A stretch of DNA of 64,000 bases from Altericroceibacterium endophyticum. Its GTDB lineage: Bacteria; Pseudomonadota; Alphaproteobacteria; Sphingomonadales; Sphingomonadaceae. Shown here in pieces: positions 7,586 through 15,539 of the stretch. The DNA is taken from positions 1 through 64,000 of the forward strand of contig NZ_WTYT01000007.1 in NCBI RefSeq assembly GCF_009827595.1, written 5' to 3'. The translations under genes and the position numbers were made by a program. Position 1 is the stretch's first letter; every line of letters begins with the position of its first letter. The notes under the pieces are model-generated. The model worked only from the letters and a program-made list of their open reading frames with translations, was not told the DNA's origin and searched no databases.

Positions 7586-8524
7586 TCAGTATTCTCCTTC
7601 GCGTGTCACAGCCCTGTGTTCGCTGACATCGACCGATAATTGGAAAATATCGGGACGCGCATAATGCCCTGCAACGTCGAAATCGTATTTTCCGCGCACG
7701 ACTTCAGCCGGGTCCAGCGTGGCATAGAGAATATTCTCTCCGCTATAATCGGGTCCGGCGAGCACTTCGCCCAGCGGGGCGACAATCATCGATCCCCCGC
7801 GCATCAAAACCAACTCCGGGTCATCGCCCATGGCGCAGTCATAATCCTGCGGATAGGCCCCGCGCGTGATGTGCTGGCAGGCGGAGAGCACGAAACAGCG
7901 GCCTTCCAGCGCAATATGCTGCATCGTCGCGGCCCAGCCATCACGGTCATCCGCGGTCGGGGCGCAATAGATGGTGATGCCCTGATCATACATAGCCATG
8001 CGCAGCATCGGCATGTAATTTTCCCAGCAGATCACCGCACCGATCCGGCCAAATGGCGTGTCGATCACCGGCATGGTCGACCCATCGCCAAAGCCCCAGA
8101 TGAGCCGTTCCGCCCCGGTCGGCATCAGCTTGCGGTGCTTCGCAATCAGGCCTTTCTCCCCATCGAAGAACAGCGCGGTGCAATAGACCGTGGCGCCATC
8201 CCGCTCGATCACGCCGATCACCACGAAGGCCCCCGTTTCGGCGGTGGCTTCGTTCAAAATCTGGACTTCTTCCCCGTCCAGATCGATCGCCCCGGCATGG
8301 TAACGGCGGAAATCCTCACGTCCCTCCGGCCGTCTTTGGCCAACCGGCGTGCCGAAGGATGCACCCTTGGGATAGCCGCCGATAAAGGCTTCAGGGAACA
8401 CGATCAGAGAGGCGCCCTCCCCGCTGGCCTTGCGGATCAGCTCTGCCGCCTTCTCCGCAGATCCACCAGCATCAGTGGGCAAAGAGGCAGCTTGCACGAC
8501 GGCGGCTTTGATAGGTTGGGACAT
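7586..8524 (-). CDS. nitrilase (carbon-nitrogen hydrolase)
   Basis: A 312-residue nitrilase-superfamily enzyme with the complete catalytic triad: E45 in VFPEAF, K132 in KHRKLMPT and C166 in ICWENYMP. The HRKLMPT and CWENYMP forms are those of true nitrilases, which hydrolyse nitriles to acids plus ammonia, rather than of amidases. The start at 8524 is preceded by AAAGGAGCG; a frame opening at 8554 lacks a site. It is divergent from the gentisate-type dioxygenase. In an indole-related setting indole-3-acetonitrile is an obvious candidate substrate, but arylacetonitriles or aliphatic nitriles cannot be excluded. Confidence 0.85.
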   Translation of the reverse strand: MSQPIKAAVVQAASLPTDAGGSAEKAAELIRKASGEGASLIVFPEAFIGGYPKGASFGTPVGQRRPEGREDFRRYHAGAIDLDGEEVQILNEATAETGAFVVIGVIERDGATVYCTALFFDGEKGLIAKHRKLMPTGAERLIWGFGDGSTMPVIDTPFGRIGAVICWENYMPMLRMAMYDQGITIYCAPTADDRDGWAATMQHIALEGRCFVLSACQHITRGAYPQDYDCAMGDDPELVLMRGGSMIVAPLGEVLAGPDYSGENILYATLDPAEVVRGKYDFDVAGHYARPDIFQLSVDVSEHRAVTREGEY

Positions 8525-8575
8525 ATCGCTCCTTTCGCGTGATTCGCGCGTCATCCCGCGCAGAATTCCTTACCT

Positions 8576-8595
8576 TAATACTTGCATTTGACAGT
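8576..8595. promoter_or_regulatory. inverted repeat ATACT-N10-AGTAT in nitrilase/dioxygenase divergent promoter
   Basis: Arms ATACT and AGTAT flank TGCATTTGAC. The 5' part, TTGCAT, matches the left half of the MarR-type palindromes at 14169 and 14696. It lies in the 116-base region between the divergent nitrilase and dioxygenase genes and may be a weak operator. Confidence 0.25.
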
Positions 8596-8640
8596 ATCTT
8601 CAATTTATTTTAAGCCTGTAACACCTGCATAGGAGAGTTC

Positions 8641-9768
8641 ATGTCTTCGTCCCGCCACGACCAATACCGAGAGGAAGTTCTCGGCCGCGCAAATGTTGCC
8701 GACACCCCGGAACTGGTCGCCTATTACGAACGGCTTGAATCGCTCGGAACTGCAGCCCTTTGGACTGTCGCAAATAAAATAGAGCCATGGGAACCGGTCC
8801 CCTCTTCGGTTCCCATGCTCTGGCGTTACGACGATCTGCGTGAGGATGTCCTCAAGGCGCTCGATCTCGTAACGCCAGAGCAGGCCGGACGGCGGGTGAT
8901 CTATTTCGACAATCCCGGCCGTAGCGATGTCAGTGCAGCCGTGGGCTGGCTCTATTCCGGTCTGCAGGTAATGGGCCCGGGCGAAGTGGCCTCCAGCCAT
9001 CGCCACAGTGCCTCCGCCTTGCGGTTCATCATGGAAGGCCAGGGCGCCTTCACCAATGTGGATGGCCACAAGATGACGCTGGGCGCGAATGATTTCGTTC
9101 TGACGCCCAATGGCACATGGCACGAACATGGCGTGGCGGAAGACGGCACGACCTGCATCTGGCAGGATGGTCTCGATATTCCGCTGATGAATGCGCTTGA
9201 GGCAAATTTTTACGAAGTGCACCCCGATCTGAGCCAGGCCATTTCCTATCCGGTGGATGATTCCACCGCAAAATGGGCCAGTGCCGGGCTGAAACCGGCC
9301 GGTGAAAACTGGTCCAAACCCTATTCCCCGCTGCTGAAATATGAATGGGCGCCGACGTATGAAGCGCTTAGCAAGCTGGCCAAAGTGTCGGACGGTTCCG
9401 CCTTTGACGGCATTCTGATGGATTACATCAATCCGCAGACGGGCGGCCCGGTGATGCAGACAATCGGTGCGTCCATGCAAATGCTGCGCCCGGGTGAAAA
9501 GACCAAGGCCCACCGCCAGACGGGCAATTTCGTGTATCAATGCGCCAAGGGCTCTGGCCATTCGATCATCAATGGACAGCGTTTCGACTGGAAGGAACGC
9601 GATGTCTTCGTCGTTCCGGCATGGCTGTATCACGAACATGCCAATGCCTCAGACAGCGAAGATGCCTGCCTGTTCGCCTTTCACGATCTCCCCGTCATGC
9701 GCGCGCTGGGCCTCTACCGCGAGGAAGCGTTCGCCGAAAATGGCGGGCACCAACCGATCCTCTCCTGA
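8641..9768 (+). CDS. gentisate 1,2-dioxygenase-type ring-cleavage dioxygenase (bicupin)
   Basis: A 375-residue bicupin typical of gentisate/salicylate 1,2-dioxygenases. The N-terminal cupin has the Fe(II) ligands H120 and H122 in SSHRHSASALRFIMEG and H161 in TWHEHG. The enzyme family opens rings carrying a carboxyl and hydroxyl (or amino) groups in gentisate arrangement, giving maleylpyruvate-like products. An AGGAGAG site precedes the ATG. It is followed at 22 bases by a fumarylacetoacetate-hydrolase-family gene, as in gentisate pathways. Because the family also includes 5-nitrosalicylate and 5-hydroxyanthranilate-like activities, the exact ring substrate is uncertain; gentisate or 5-hydroxyanthranilate both fit the context. 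Confidence 0.85.
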   Translation: MSSSRHDQYREEVLGRANVADTPELVAYYERLESLGTAALWTVANKIEPWEPVPSSVPMLWRYDDLREDVLKALDLVTPEQAGRRVIYFDNPGRSDVSAAVGWLYSGLQVMGPGEVASSHRHSASALRFIMEGQGAFTNVDGHKMTLGANDFVLTPNGTWHEHGVAEDGTTCIWQDGLDIPLMNALEANFYEVHPDLSQAISYPVDDSTAKWASAGLKPAGENWSKPYSPLLKYEWAPTYEALSKLAKVSDGSAFDGILMDYINPQTGGPVMQTIGASMQMLRPGEKTKAHRQTGNFVYQCAKGSGHSIINGQRFDWKERDVFVVPAWLYHEHANASDSEDACLFAFHDLPVMRALGLYREEAFAENGGHQPILS

Positions 9769-9790
9769 ATTTCAAACCGAAAGAGAATCT

Positions 9791-10705
9791 ATGCGTCTTG
9801 TAACTTATCGCGACTCTGTCGAGGCTGAAGCGCGTCTTGGTGCGATTGCCGGAGACCTCGTGCTCGATCTCGCCGACTTTGGTGTGGTCGAAGGTATTCC
9901 CTTTCCTTCGACCATGCTGGAATTCATCGATCTGGGTCCGCAGGCCGTGGCCGCGGCGACCAAGCTGATCAAGGACGCAGACGGCATTTTCCCCGTGGGC
10001 ACCACCCGCCCGCTGGCCAATGTCACGCTGCTCGCACCGATCCCGCGCCCGCGCAAGAACGTGTTCGGCATTGGTCTGAACTACACCGAACATGTGGCGG
10101 AATCGGCCAAATCGCTCGACACTTCAGTGGAATTGCCGCGCCAACCGGTGATCTTCTCGAAGCCGCCGACCTGCGTCGTCGGCCCGAATGATCCGATCCT
10201 GCACAACAAGACCATCACGCAGCAGCTTGACTGGGAAGTCGAACTGGCCGCCGTCATCGGCACCCGCGCCAAGGGCGTGACCCGGGCCGACGCGCTGAAG
10301 CATGTGTTCGGCTATACGGTTATGCTGGATATGAGCGCGCGCGATTGCCGCCGCGCCGGCCAGTGGATCTATTCCAAGGGTCAGGACAGCTACGCCCCGA
10401 TGGGTCCCTGCATCGTGACCGCGGATGAAATCCCCGATCCGCAGACGCTGGACCTCTATCTGACGGTGAACGGCGTTGAGAAACAGCGCAGCAACACTGC
10501 CTATATGCTCTTCAAAGTGGACGAGCTGGTCGAAGATATCAGCAAGGGCATGACGCTGGAGCCCGGCGACGTGATTGCCACCGGCACCCCCGCCGGGGTT
10601 GGCGCAGGCCGTGATCCGCAGGAATGGCTGTGGCCCGGTGATACGATCGTGGCAACGGTCGATGGTATCGGCTCGCTGCGCAACCCCGTGGTGGATGCCA
10701 GCTAA
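9791..10705 (+). CDS. fumarylacetoacetate hydrolase family protein (probable fumarylpyruvate/maleylpyruvate hydrolase)
   Basis: A 304-residue FAH-family enzyme. The metal ligands are seen as E149 and E151 in DWEVELAAVIG and D180 in YTVMLDMSARD; the C-terminal GDVIATGTPAGVG is the family hallmark. Translation starts at the ATG 9791; the frame is open much further upstream but overlaps the dioxygenase gene. Placed directly behind a gentisate-type dioxygenase, it most likely hydrolyses the ring-fission product to pyruvate plus fumarate or maleate. A Rho-independent terminator follows. Confidence 0.88.
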   Translation: MRLVTYRDSVEAEARLGAIAGDLVLDLADFGVVEGIPFPSTMLEFIDLGPQAVAAATKLIKDADGIFPVGTTRPLANVTLLAPIPRPRKNVFGIGLNYTEHVAESAKSLDTSVELPRQPVIFSKPPTCVVGPNDPILHNKTITQQLDWEVELAAVIGTRAKGVTRADALKHVFGYTVMLDMSARDCRRAGQWIYSKGQDSYAPMGPCIVTADEIPDPQTLDLYLTVNGVEKQRSNTAYMLFKVDELVEDISKGMTLEPGDVIATGTPAGVGAGRDPQEWLWPGDTIVATVDGIGSLRNPVVDAS

Positions 10706-10727
10706 GCAAACCGCTTCTATGAATGAG

Positions 10728-10754
10728 AAAAGGGGGGCTTCTTGCCCCCTTTTT
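10728..10754 (+). terminator. Rho-independent terminator, bidirectional
   Basis: AAAAGGGGG pairs with CCCCCTTTT around an eight-base loop, followed by T residues. It separates the FAH gene (plus strand) from the convergent thioesterase (minus strand) and is symmetrical enough to serve both. Confidence 0.85.
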
Positions 10755-10795
10755 GCTGCCCGCAGGAGACGGGTCACTAGGCCCGCCTTCGCGCT

Positions 10796-11206
10796 TTATG
10801 CTGGCACGGTTTCGCCTTCGATAAGAGGCCGCAATTCGTCCGGCCAGGCAATCGAGTGGCGCTTTTCCAGATCCATGCAGACCAGCACGACATCGGCATG
10901 CAGGCGCTCTACATTCTCGCAGGAAAAGGTCACGCGCAATGCACAGCTGCTGCGGCCGAGTTTGCGCACATCCAGCGTGATGTCCAGCACCTCACCCAAT
11001 TCGCTGGGAACGATGAATTGCGCCTCCAGCTTAACCGTGGGCACGCCGATCTTGCGGCGGCGATGCATCAGGTCGAAATCCCAGCCCATCGCCGCGAACC
11101 AGTCTTCCACCGCTGCATTGAGCATTTCGAAATAGCGCGGATAAAACACGATTCCGGCCGGATCGACATCCGCAAAACGGACTTTGGCAGTGGTGGAGAA
11201 ATTCAT
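10796..11206 (-). CDS. acyl-CoA thioesterase, 4-hydroxybenzoyl-CoA thioesterase type
   Basis: A 136-residue hot-dog-fold thioesterase. The motif FADVDPAGIVFYPRYFEM (residues 11-28) contains the catalytic aspartate D15 of the Pseudomonas 4-hydroxybenzoyl-CoA thioesterase group. Start ATG 11206 is preferred; a TTG two codons upstream overlaps the MarR stop. It is the last gene of a minus-strand unit with the MarR regulator and the aryl-CoA hydroxylase. In that context it would release the free 5-hydroxylated aromatic acid from its CoA thioester for the ring-cleavage dioxygenase. Confidence 0.82.
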   Translation of the reverse strand: MNFSTTAKVRFADVDPAGIVFYPRYFEMLNAAVEDWFAAMGWDFDLMHRRRKIGVPTVKLEAQFIVPSELGEVLDITLDVRKLGRSSCALRVTFSCENVERLHADVVLVCMDLEKRHSIAWPDELRPLIEGETVPA

Positions 11207-11208
11207 TT

Positions 11209-11685
11209 TCAATTCCGCGTTAGAGACAATTTGAGTGTATCGAGCAGGGTCAGCAATTGCGCCTGATCCATTTCGGGCAGATCCTTCAGTGCATCACGTA
11301 CCCAATTGTGATGGGCCTGTGCCAATTCCTGAAAGCGCGTCTGGCCGAGCGGGGTGAGAACCACAATGGCCGAACGGCCATCACGCGGATCAGGCTGATA
11401 GGCCACATGGCCATCCTCTTCCATCTGCCGCACGATGGAGGTGACATTGCCGTTGGAAACCAGCAGCGCCTTGGACAAAGCGCCCATGCGCAATCCATCG
11501 GCCGCCCTGTCCAATGCGGCCATGACGTCAAAACGGGGCAGCGTGGTGTCGAATTGCTCCTGAAAATTCCGGCGCAATTGCTTTTCGATCATCTTGGCGC
11601 AGCCGAGCAGGCGGATCCACACGCGCAGATCCAGTGCCTTGTCAGGCATCACACCCTCTTCAACATTGCTCCCATCGCTGCGCAT
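11209..11685 (-). CDS. MarR-family transcriptional regulator
   Basis: A 158-residue MarR regulator. The winged helix-turn-helix spans about residues 45-110 (LPRFDVMAALDRAADGLRM through QPDPRDGRSAIVVLTPLG, the wing). The start may instead be a Met at 11649, which also has a purine-rich site. It lies between the aryl-CoA hydroxylase and the thioesterase gene, abutting the latter, so it is probably made from the same transcript. MarR proteins at such loci usually sense an aromatic acid or its CoA thioester and relieve repression. Confidence 0.87.
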   Translation of the reverse strand: MRSDGSNVEEGVMPDKALDLRVWIRLLGCAKMIEKQLRRNFQEQFDTTLPRFDVMAALDRAADGLRMGALSKALLVSNGNVTSIVRQMEEDGHVAYQPDPRDGRSAIVVLTPLGQTRFQELAQAHHNWVRDALKDLPEMDQAQLLTLLDTLKLSLTRN

Positions 11686-11806
11686 GATGCCCCCTTAATG
11701 CGCGCGCCGCGATGTGCAACCGGTCTTGCAATCAGGGGCGGGGGCGGAAGCTGCACCAGACATCGCCGGATGGGAGCGGCGAGCTGGCGCCGCCTCCCCC
11801 GGTCCG

Positions 11807-14131
11807 TCAGGCACGCCCCTGCTCGGTCTGGCGGCCACTTTGGTGCCGAGCCTGGCTTGCCTCCAGACGCAGCGCCTGTTCCTGACCAAAGCGATAGGGC
11901 GCCGGTATGAAATGCTCCGTCTCCCCGGCCCGCGCGGCGGCATGAGTCGTCCAGGCGGGATCGGCCAGATGCGGCCGCCCCAGCGCCACCAGATCAGCCC
12001 GTCCGGCCATCAAAATGCTGTTGAGCTGGTCGGCATCGGTAATATTGCCCACCGCAATCACCGGCACATGGGCTTCATTGCGGATCTGATCGGCAAAGGG
12101 TGTCTGGAACATCCGGCCATAGACAGGCTTGGCCGATGGGTCGGTTTCACCGGCAGACACATCGATAATATCCGCGCCGGCAGCTTTCATGGCGCGCGCA
12201 ATTTCGACGGCGTCCTGAGGTGTAATCCCGGCATCGCCCACCCAATCCTGCGCCGAGATGCGGACCGCCAGCGGGCGATCTTCAGGCCATGCCGCGCGCA
12301 CGGCGGCGATCACTTCCAGCGGGAAACGCAGCCGATTGTCGAGTGAACCGCCATAGTCATCGTCACGCTGATTGAGCACTGGCGTGATGAAAGAAGACAG
12401 CAGATAGCCATGCCCTGCATGCAGCTCTATCATATCGAAACCGGCCGCGGCAGCGCGCAGGGCGGTGGCGACAAAATCATCGCGGATGCGCTCCATCTGG
12501 GCACGGTCCAGCGCCGCGGGCACCAGCCCCCCTTCCCGCCACGGACGGGCCGAGGCCGACAGAATAGGCCATGGATCATCCAGCGGAATGTCCCAGCCTT
12601 CAGCCGGATTTCTGCAGGATGCGCGCGCGCCGGCATGGCCGATCTGCGCGCAGAGCATGGCGGGTGTATGTTGATGGGCAAAACGAGTGATCCCGGCCCA
12701 TGCGGCAATCTGATCATCCTGATAGAGCCCCGGACAGGCCTCGGTCGCGCGGCCTTCGGGTGACACGGCCAGCATCTCGGTCATGATCAGACCTGCCCCG
12801 CCCAGGGCGAGCGCGCCGTAATGGACCTGATGAAAATCGCTCGCCATGCCATCATTCGCCGCGGTGCCGGTGAGCATGGAAGGCACAACCACCCGATTGG
12901 CGAGCGTCATGCTGCGCAGACGATAGGGCGTGAACATCGGCTGTGTGGGGCGATTGCGGCCACTGCTCCCTTGCGAAAACCAGCGCTCCATATCTTCCAG
13001 CCACGCCCCGTCGCGCAGGCGCAGATTTTCATGGCTGACGCGCTGGCTTCGGGTCATCAGTGAATAGGTGAATTGCGGGAGATCGAAATCGAGATAGCGG
13101 TCGAGCGTTTCGAACCATTCGGTAGAATTGCGCGCGCTGTTCTGGATCTTCAGCACTTCGACATGCCGTTCATCCTGATAATCCTTGAGCGCCTTCGCCA
13201 GCGCATCGCGGTGTGACAGGCCCGGCCGGTCCAGCACTTCGGCCAGCTTGATCGCATCTTCCAGCGCCAGCTTGGTGCCCGATCCGATGGAGAAATGCGC
13301 CGTATGCGCGGCATCGCCCAGCAGCACGACATTGTCGAAGGACCATTGGCGGCAGAGTACCCGCTTGAAATTGATCCACGCCGCCGAGCCGCGCAAATGG
13401 GTCGCATTGGTGATCAGCGGATGCCCATCCAGATAGCGCGCGAAAATTTTCTCGCACACAGCGATGGATTCGTCCTGTTCCATCTGGTCCAGCCCCAGCC
13501 CGGTCCAGGTTTCGGGTGAACATTCGACGATGAAGGTCGAATGCGTTTCATCGAAACGATAGGCATGCGCCCAGATCCAGCCATGTTCGGTCTTTTCGAA
13601 CAGAAAGGCGAAAGCATCGAACATCTTGGTCGTGCCGAGCCAGCAGAACCGGTTTTTGCGGGTCTGAATATCGGTGTCGAAACGTGCCTCATGCTGGCTG
13701 CGCACGCGGCTGTTCACCCCATCCGCACCGACGATCAGGTCGAAATCGGCAAAGTTTTCGAGGTTACCATCAAACTGATATTCAAAATGCGACACCACGC
13801 CCAGCTCGGCGGCGCGCGCCTGCAGGATCTGCAGCAGATGTTTGCGCCCGATGCCGATGAAACCGTGCCCGCCCGAAGTGATGGATTCGCCCGAAACGGC
13901 GACCTCAATATCATCCCAATGGGCAAAACTGTCGCGGATAGTGGCGGCGCTGACTGGATCGTTGACGGTCAGATTTTCCAGCGTCTGGTCGGAAAACACC
14001 ACGCCCCAGCCAAAAGTGTCGCCACTTTTATTGCGTTCAAATACGTGGATTTCATGATCCGGATTTCGCAGCTTCATCGAAATCGCGAAATAGAAACCAG
14101 CGGGACCGCCACCAAGACATGCAACACGCAT
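11807..14131 (-). CDS. bifunctional aryl-CoA 5-hydroxylase/oxidoreductase (salicylyl-CoA 5-hydroxylase / 2-aminobenzoyl-CoA monooxygenase-reductase type)
   Basis: A 774-residue two-domain flavoprotein. Residues 1 to about 390 form a group A FAD monooxygenase: GGGPAG at 7-12, DLIVGADGVNSRVRS in the middle and GDAAHTAHFSIGSG near 272. Residues from about 398 form an old yellow enzyme-like FMN domain (FTPYRLRSMTLANRVVVPSM and CAQIGHAGARAS). Only salicylyl-CoA 5-hydroxylase and 2-aminobenzoyl-CoA monooxygenase/reductase are known to me with this fusion and length. Both act on ortho-substituted benzoyl-CoA at C5. AAAGGAGG precedes the ATG and a MarR-type palindrome lies 38 bases upstream. The isatin-hydrolase-like neighbour favours anthraniloyl-CoA over salicylyl-CoA. 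Confidence 0.85.
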   Translation of the reverse strand: MRVACLGGGPAGFYFAISMKLRNPDHEIHVFERNKSGDTFGWGVVFSDQTLENLTVNDPVSAATIRDSFAHWDDIEVAVSGESITSGGHGFIGIGRKHLLQILQARAAELGVVSHFEYQFDGNLENFADFDLIVGADGVNSRVRSQHEARFDTDIQTRKNRFCWLGTTKMFDAFAFLFEKTEHGWIWAHAYRFDETHSTFIVECSPETWTGLGLDQMEQDESIAVCEKIFARYLDGHPLITNATHLRGSAAWINFKRVLCRQWSFDNVVLLGDAAHTAHFSIGSGTKLALEDAIKLAEVLDRPGLSHRDALAKALKDYQDERHVEVLKIQNSARNSTEWFETLDRYLDFDLPQFTYSLMTRSQRVSHENLRLRDGAWLEDMERWFSQGSSGRNRPTQPMFTPYRLRSMTLANRVVVPSMLTGTAANDGMASDFHQVHYGALALGGAGLIMTEMLAVSPEGRATEACPGLYQDDQIAAWAGITRFAHQHTPAMLCAQIGHAGARASCRNPAEGWDIPLDDPWPILSASARPWREGGLVPAALDRAQMERIRDDFVATALRAAAAGFDMIELHAGHGYLLSSFITPVLNQRDDDYGGSLDNRLRFPLEVIAAVRAAWPEDRPLAVRISAQDWVGDAGITPQDAVEIARAMKAAGADIIDVSAGETDPSAKPVYGRMFQTPFADQIRNEAHVPVIAVGNITDADQLNSILMAGRADLVALGRPHLADPAWTTHAAARAGETEHFIPAPYRFGQEQALRLEASQARHQSGRQTEQGRA

Positions 14132-14168
14132 AAGCGCCTCCTTTTGTTTTAAGCCTAAAGGATATTGG

Positions 14169-14180
14169 TTGCATGTACAA
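14169..14180. promoter_or_regulatory. MarR-type operator TTGCATGTACAA
   Basis: This 12-base near-palindrome differs by one base from TTGCATGTGCAA at 14696-14707. It lies between the end of the MarR gene at 14199 and the start of the aryl-CoA hydroxylase at 14131, where it could block transcription of the latter. Confidence 0.55.
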
Positions 14181-14198
14181 CTAGTTTATCGGGCGGTC

Positions 14199-14663
14199 TT
14201 ATTCCAAATTTTCGTGGAGCTTATCCAGCAATTTCAGCATTTTGCGGAAATCAGCCGCGGATATTCCGCGGATCAGCTTGCGATAGATGGGTGCCGTGGC
14301 CTTCCGCGCCTCAGACAATTTTTCCCGCCCCAGATCAGTCAGCAGCAGCTCGGTAACCCGGCGGTCCGCCGCGCTGACGCGCGTTTCGACCAGTCCGGCC
14401 TTCTGCATCCGTTCGACAATGCGCATCATGGTGGACAGGTTGATGACGGCGGATTTCGCCACCTGGCCAATCGGCAGTGGTTCCTCTTCCCCCAGAATCA
14501 TCAGCACACGCCAGGCGGGAATATCAATGCCGATTGGCCTTAACAGCCCTTCGATAACAATATTATACCGGCTTGATGCACGATTGAGCAGATAGAAAGG
14601 GTAGGCATCGACCCGGAAATCATCCGATCCCGGATCCCCAAACGGGCGCAAATCCTCGCTCAT
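14199..14663 (-). CDS. MarR-family transcriptional regulator (second)
   Basis: A 154-residue MarR regulator with winged helix-turn-helix around residues 50-115 (IPAWRVLMILGEEEPLPIG, STMMRIVERMQKAGLVETR, SAADRRVTELLLTDLG). It is divergent from the isatin-hydrolase/oxidoreductase operon and upstream of the aryl-CoA hydroxylase. Matching 12-base dyads in both flanking promoters make it the probable local repressor of both transcripts and of itself. It is only distantly similar to the MarR at 11209, so the two are not a recent duplication. Confidence 0.87.
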   Translation of the reverse strand: MSEDLRPFGDPGSDDFRVDAYPFYLLNRASSRYNIVIEGLLRPIGIDIPAWRVLMILGEEEPLPIGQVAKSAVINLSTMMRIVERMQKAGLVETRVSAADRRVTELLLTDLGREKLSEARKATAPIYRKLIRGISAADFRKMLKLLDKLHENLE

Positions 14664-14694
14664 GGTGCGTTCTCAAGCCTTTCTCTCAAATTTA

Positions 14695-14708
14695 CTTGCA
14701 TGTGCAAG
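14695..14708. promoter_or_regulatory. MarR-type operator, perfect inverted repeat CTTGCA-TG-TGCAAG
   Basis: A perfect 14-base dyad in the 88-base region between the divergent MarR gene (start 14663) and the isatin-hydrolase-like gene (start 14752). Its core recurs at 14169 with one change, supporting use by one regulator. Confidence 0.6.
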
Positions 14709-14751
14709 CTATGAAGCTAGTCTGTAATTGTCATGGTCCGCAGGAGGTACA

Positions 14752-15534
14752 ATGTCCAGCACCCCTATACTCGCCGATTTCGCCGCTGCTCTCGCACAGG
14801 GAAACATCCGCGTCGTTGATCTAACGCAGATGCTGTCAGAAGATACGCCGCTGCTCGTCCTGCCCGAAGAATTCGGCCAGACCGCCCCATTTTCGCGCGA
14901 GGAAATCTCCCGCTATGATGAACGCGGCGTCGCATGGCACTGGCACAATTTCACCGTGGGTGAACATACCGGCACGCATTTCGACGCCCCCATTCACTGG
15001 GTGTCTGGCAAGGATCTGCCCGACAACACCATCGACAAAGTCCCGGCGAAGGATCTGGTGGCGCCGGCTGTCGTGCTCGACTTTTCGGCCGAAAGTGCCA
15101 AGGATGCGGACTTCCTGCTGACCGCCGATCATATCCGCGCGTGGGAAGAGGAGCATGGCACAATCCCGAAAGGGTGCTTTGTCCTGTTCCGCACCGATTG
15201 GTCGAAGCGTGACACGGAGGCCTATTGCAACCGGCGCGAAGATGGCGCGCATACGCCCGGCCCGGCCACCGATGCGATGAAGCTGCTGATCGACGAGCGC
15301 GACATTCTGGCCTTCGGGGTGGAAACGATCGGCACCGATGCCGGACAGGCCCATTTGCTGGAACCGCAATATCCGGCGCACTTCCTGCTTCATGGGGCGG
15401 GCAAATACGGCCTGCAATGTATGGAAAATCTCGATCAGCTGCCGCCGACCGGCGCCATTGTGGTGGCCGCACCGCTGAAGATCCTGAACGGATCGGGCAG
15501 CCCGATGCGCGTTCTCGCCTTCGTCCCGGCATAA
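14752..15534 (+). CDS. cyclase/kynurenine-formamidase-fold hydrolase, isatin hydrolase-like
   Basis: A 260-residue metal-dependent hydrolase of the cyclase family. The motif HTGTHFDAPIH (H72 to H82) is the HxGTHxDxPxH signature of kynurenine formamidase and isatin hydrolase. The length (about 260 rather than about 210) is closer to isatin hydrolase, which opens the lactam of isatin to isatinate using manganese. The start at 14752 has a perfect AGGAGG; a frame from 14728 has none. It is five bases before the 2-oxoacid oxidoreductase gene, implying linked function. Other cyclic amides or formylkynurenine remain possible substrates. Confidence 0.78.
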   Translation: MSSTPILADFAAALAQGNIRVVDLTQMLSEDTPLLVLPEEFGQTAPFSREEISRYDERGVAWHWHNFTVGEHTGTHFDAPIHWVSGKDLPDNTIDKVPAKDLVAPAVVLDFSAESAKDADFLLTADHIRAWEEEHGTIPKGCFVLFRTDWSKRDTEAYCNRREDGAHTPGPATDAMKLLIDERDILAFGVETIGTDAGQAHLLEPQYPAHFLLHGAGKYGLQCMENLDQLPPTGAIVVAAPLKILNGSGSPMRVLAFVPA

Positions 15535-15539
15535 GCGCA

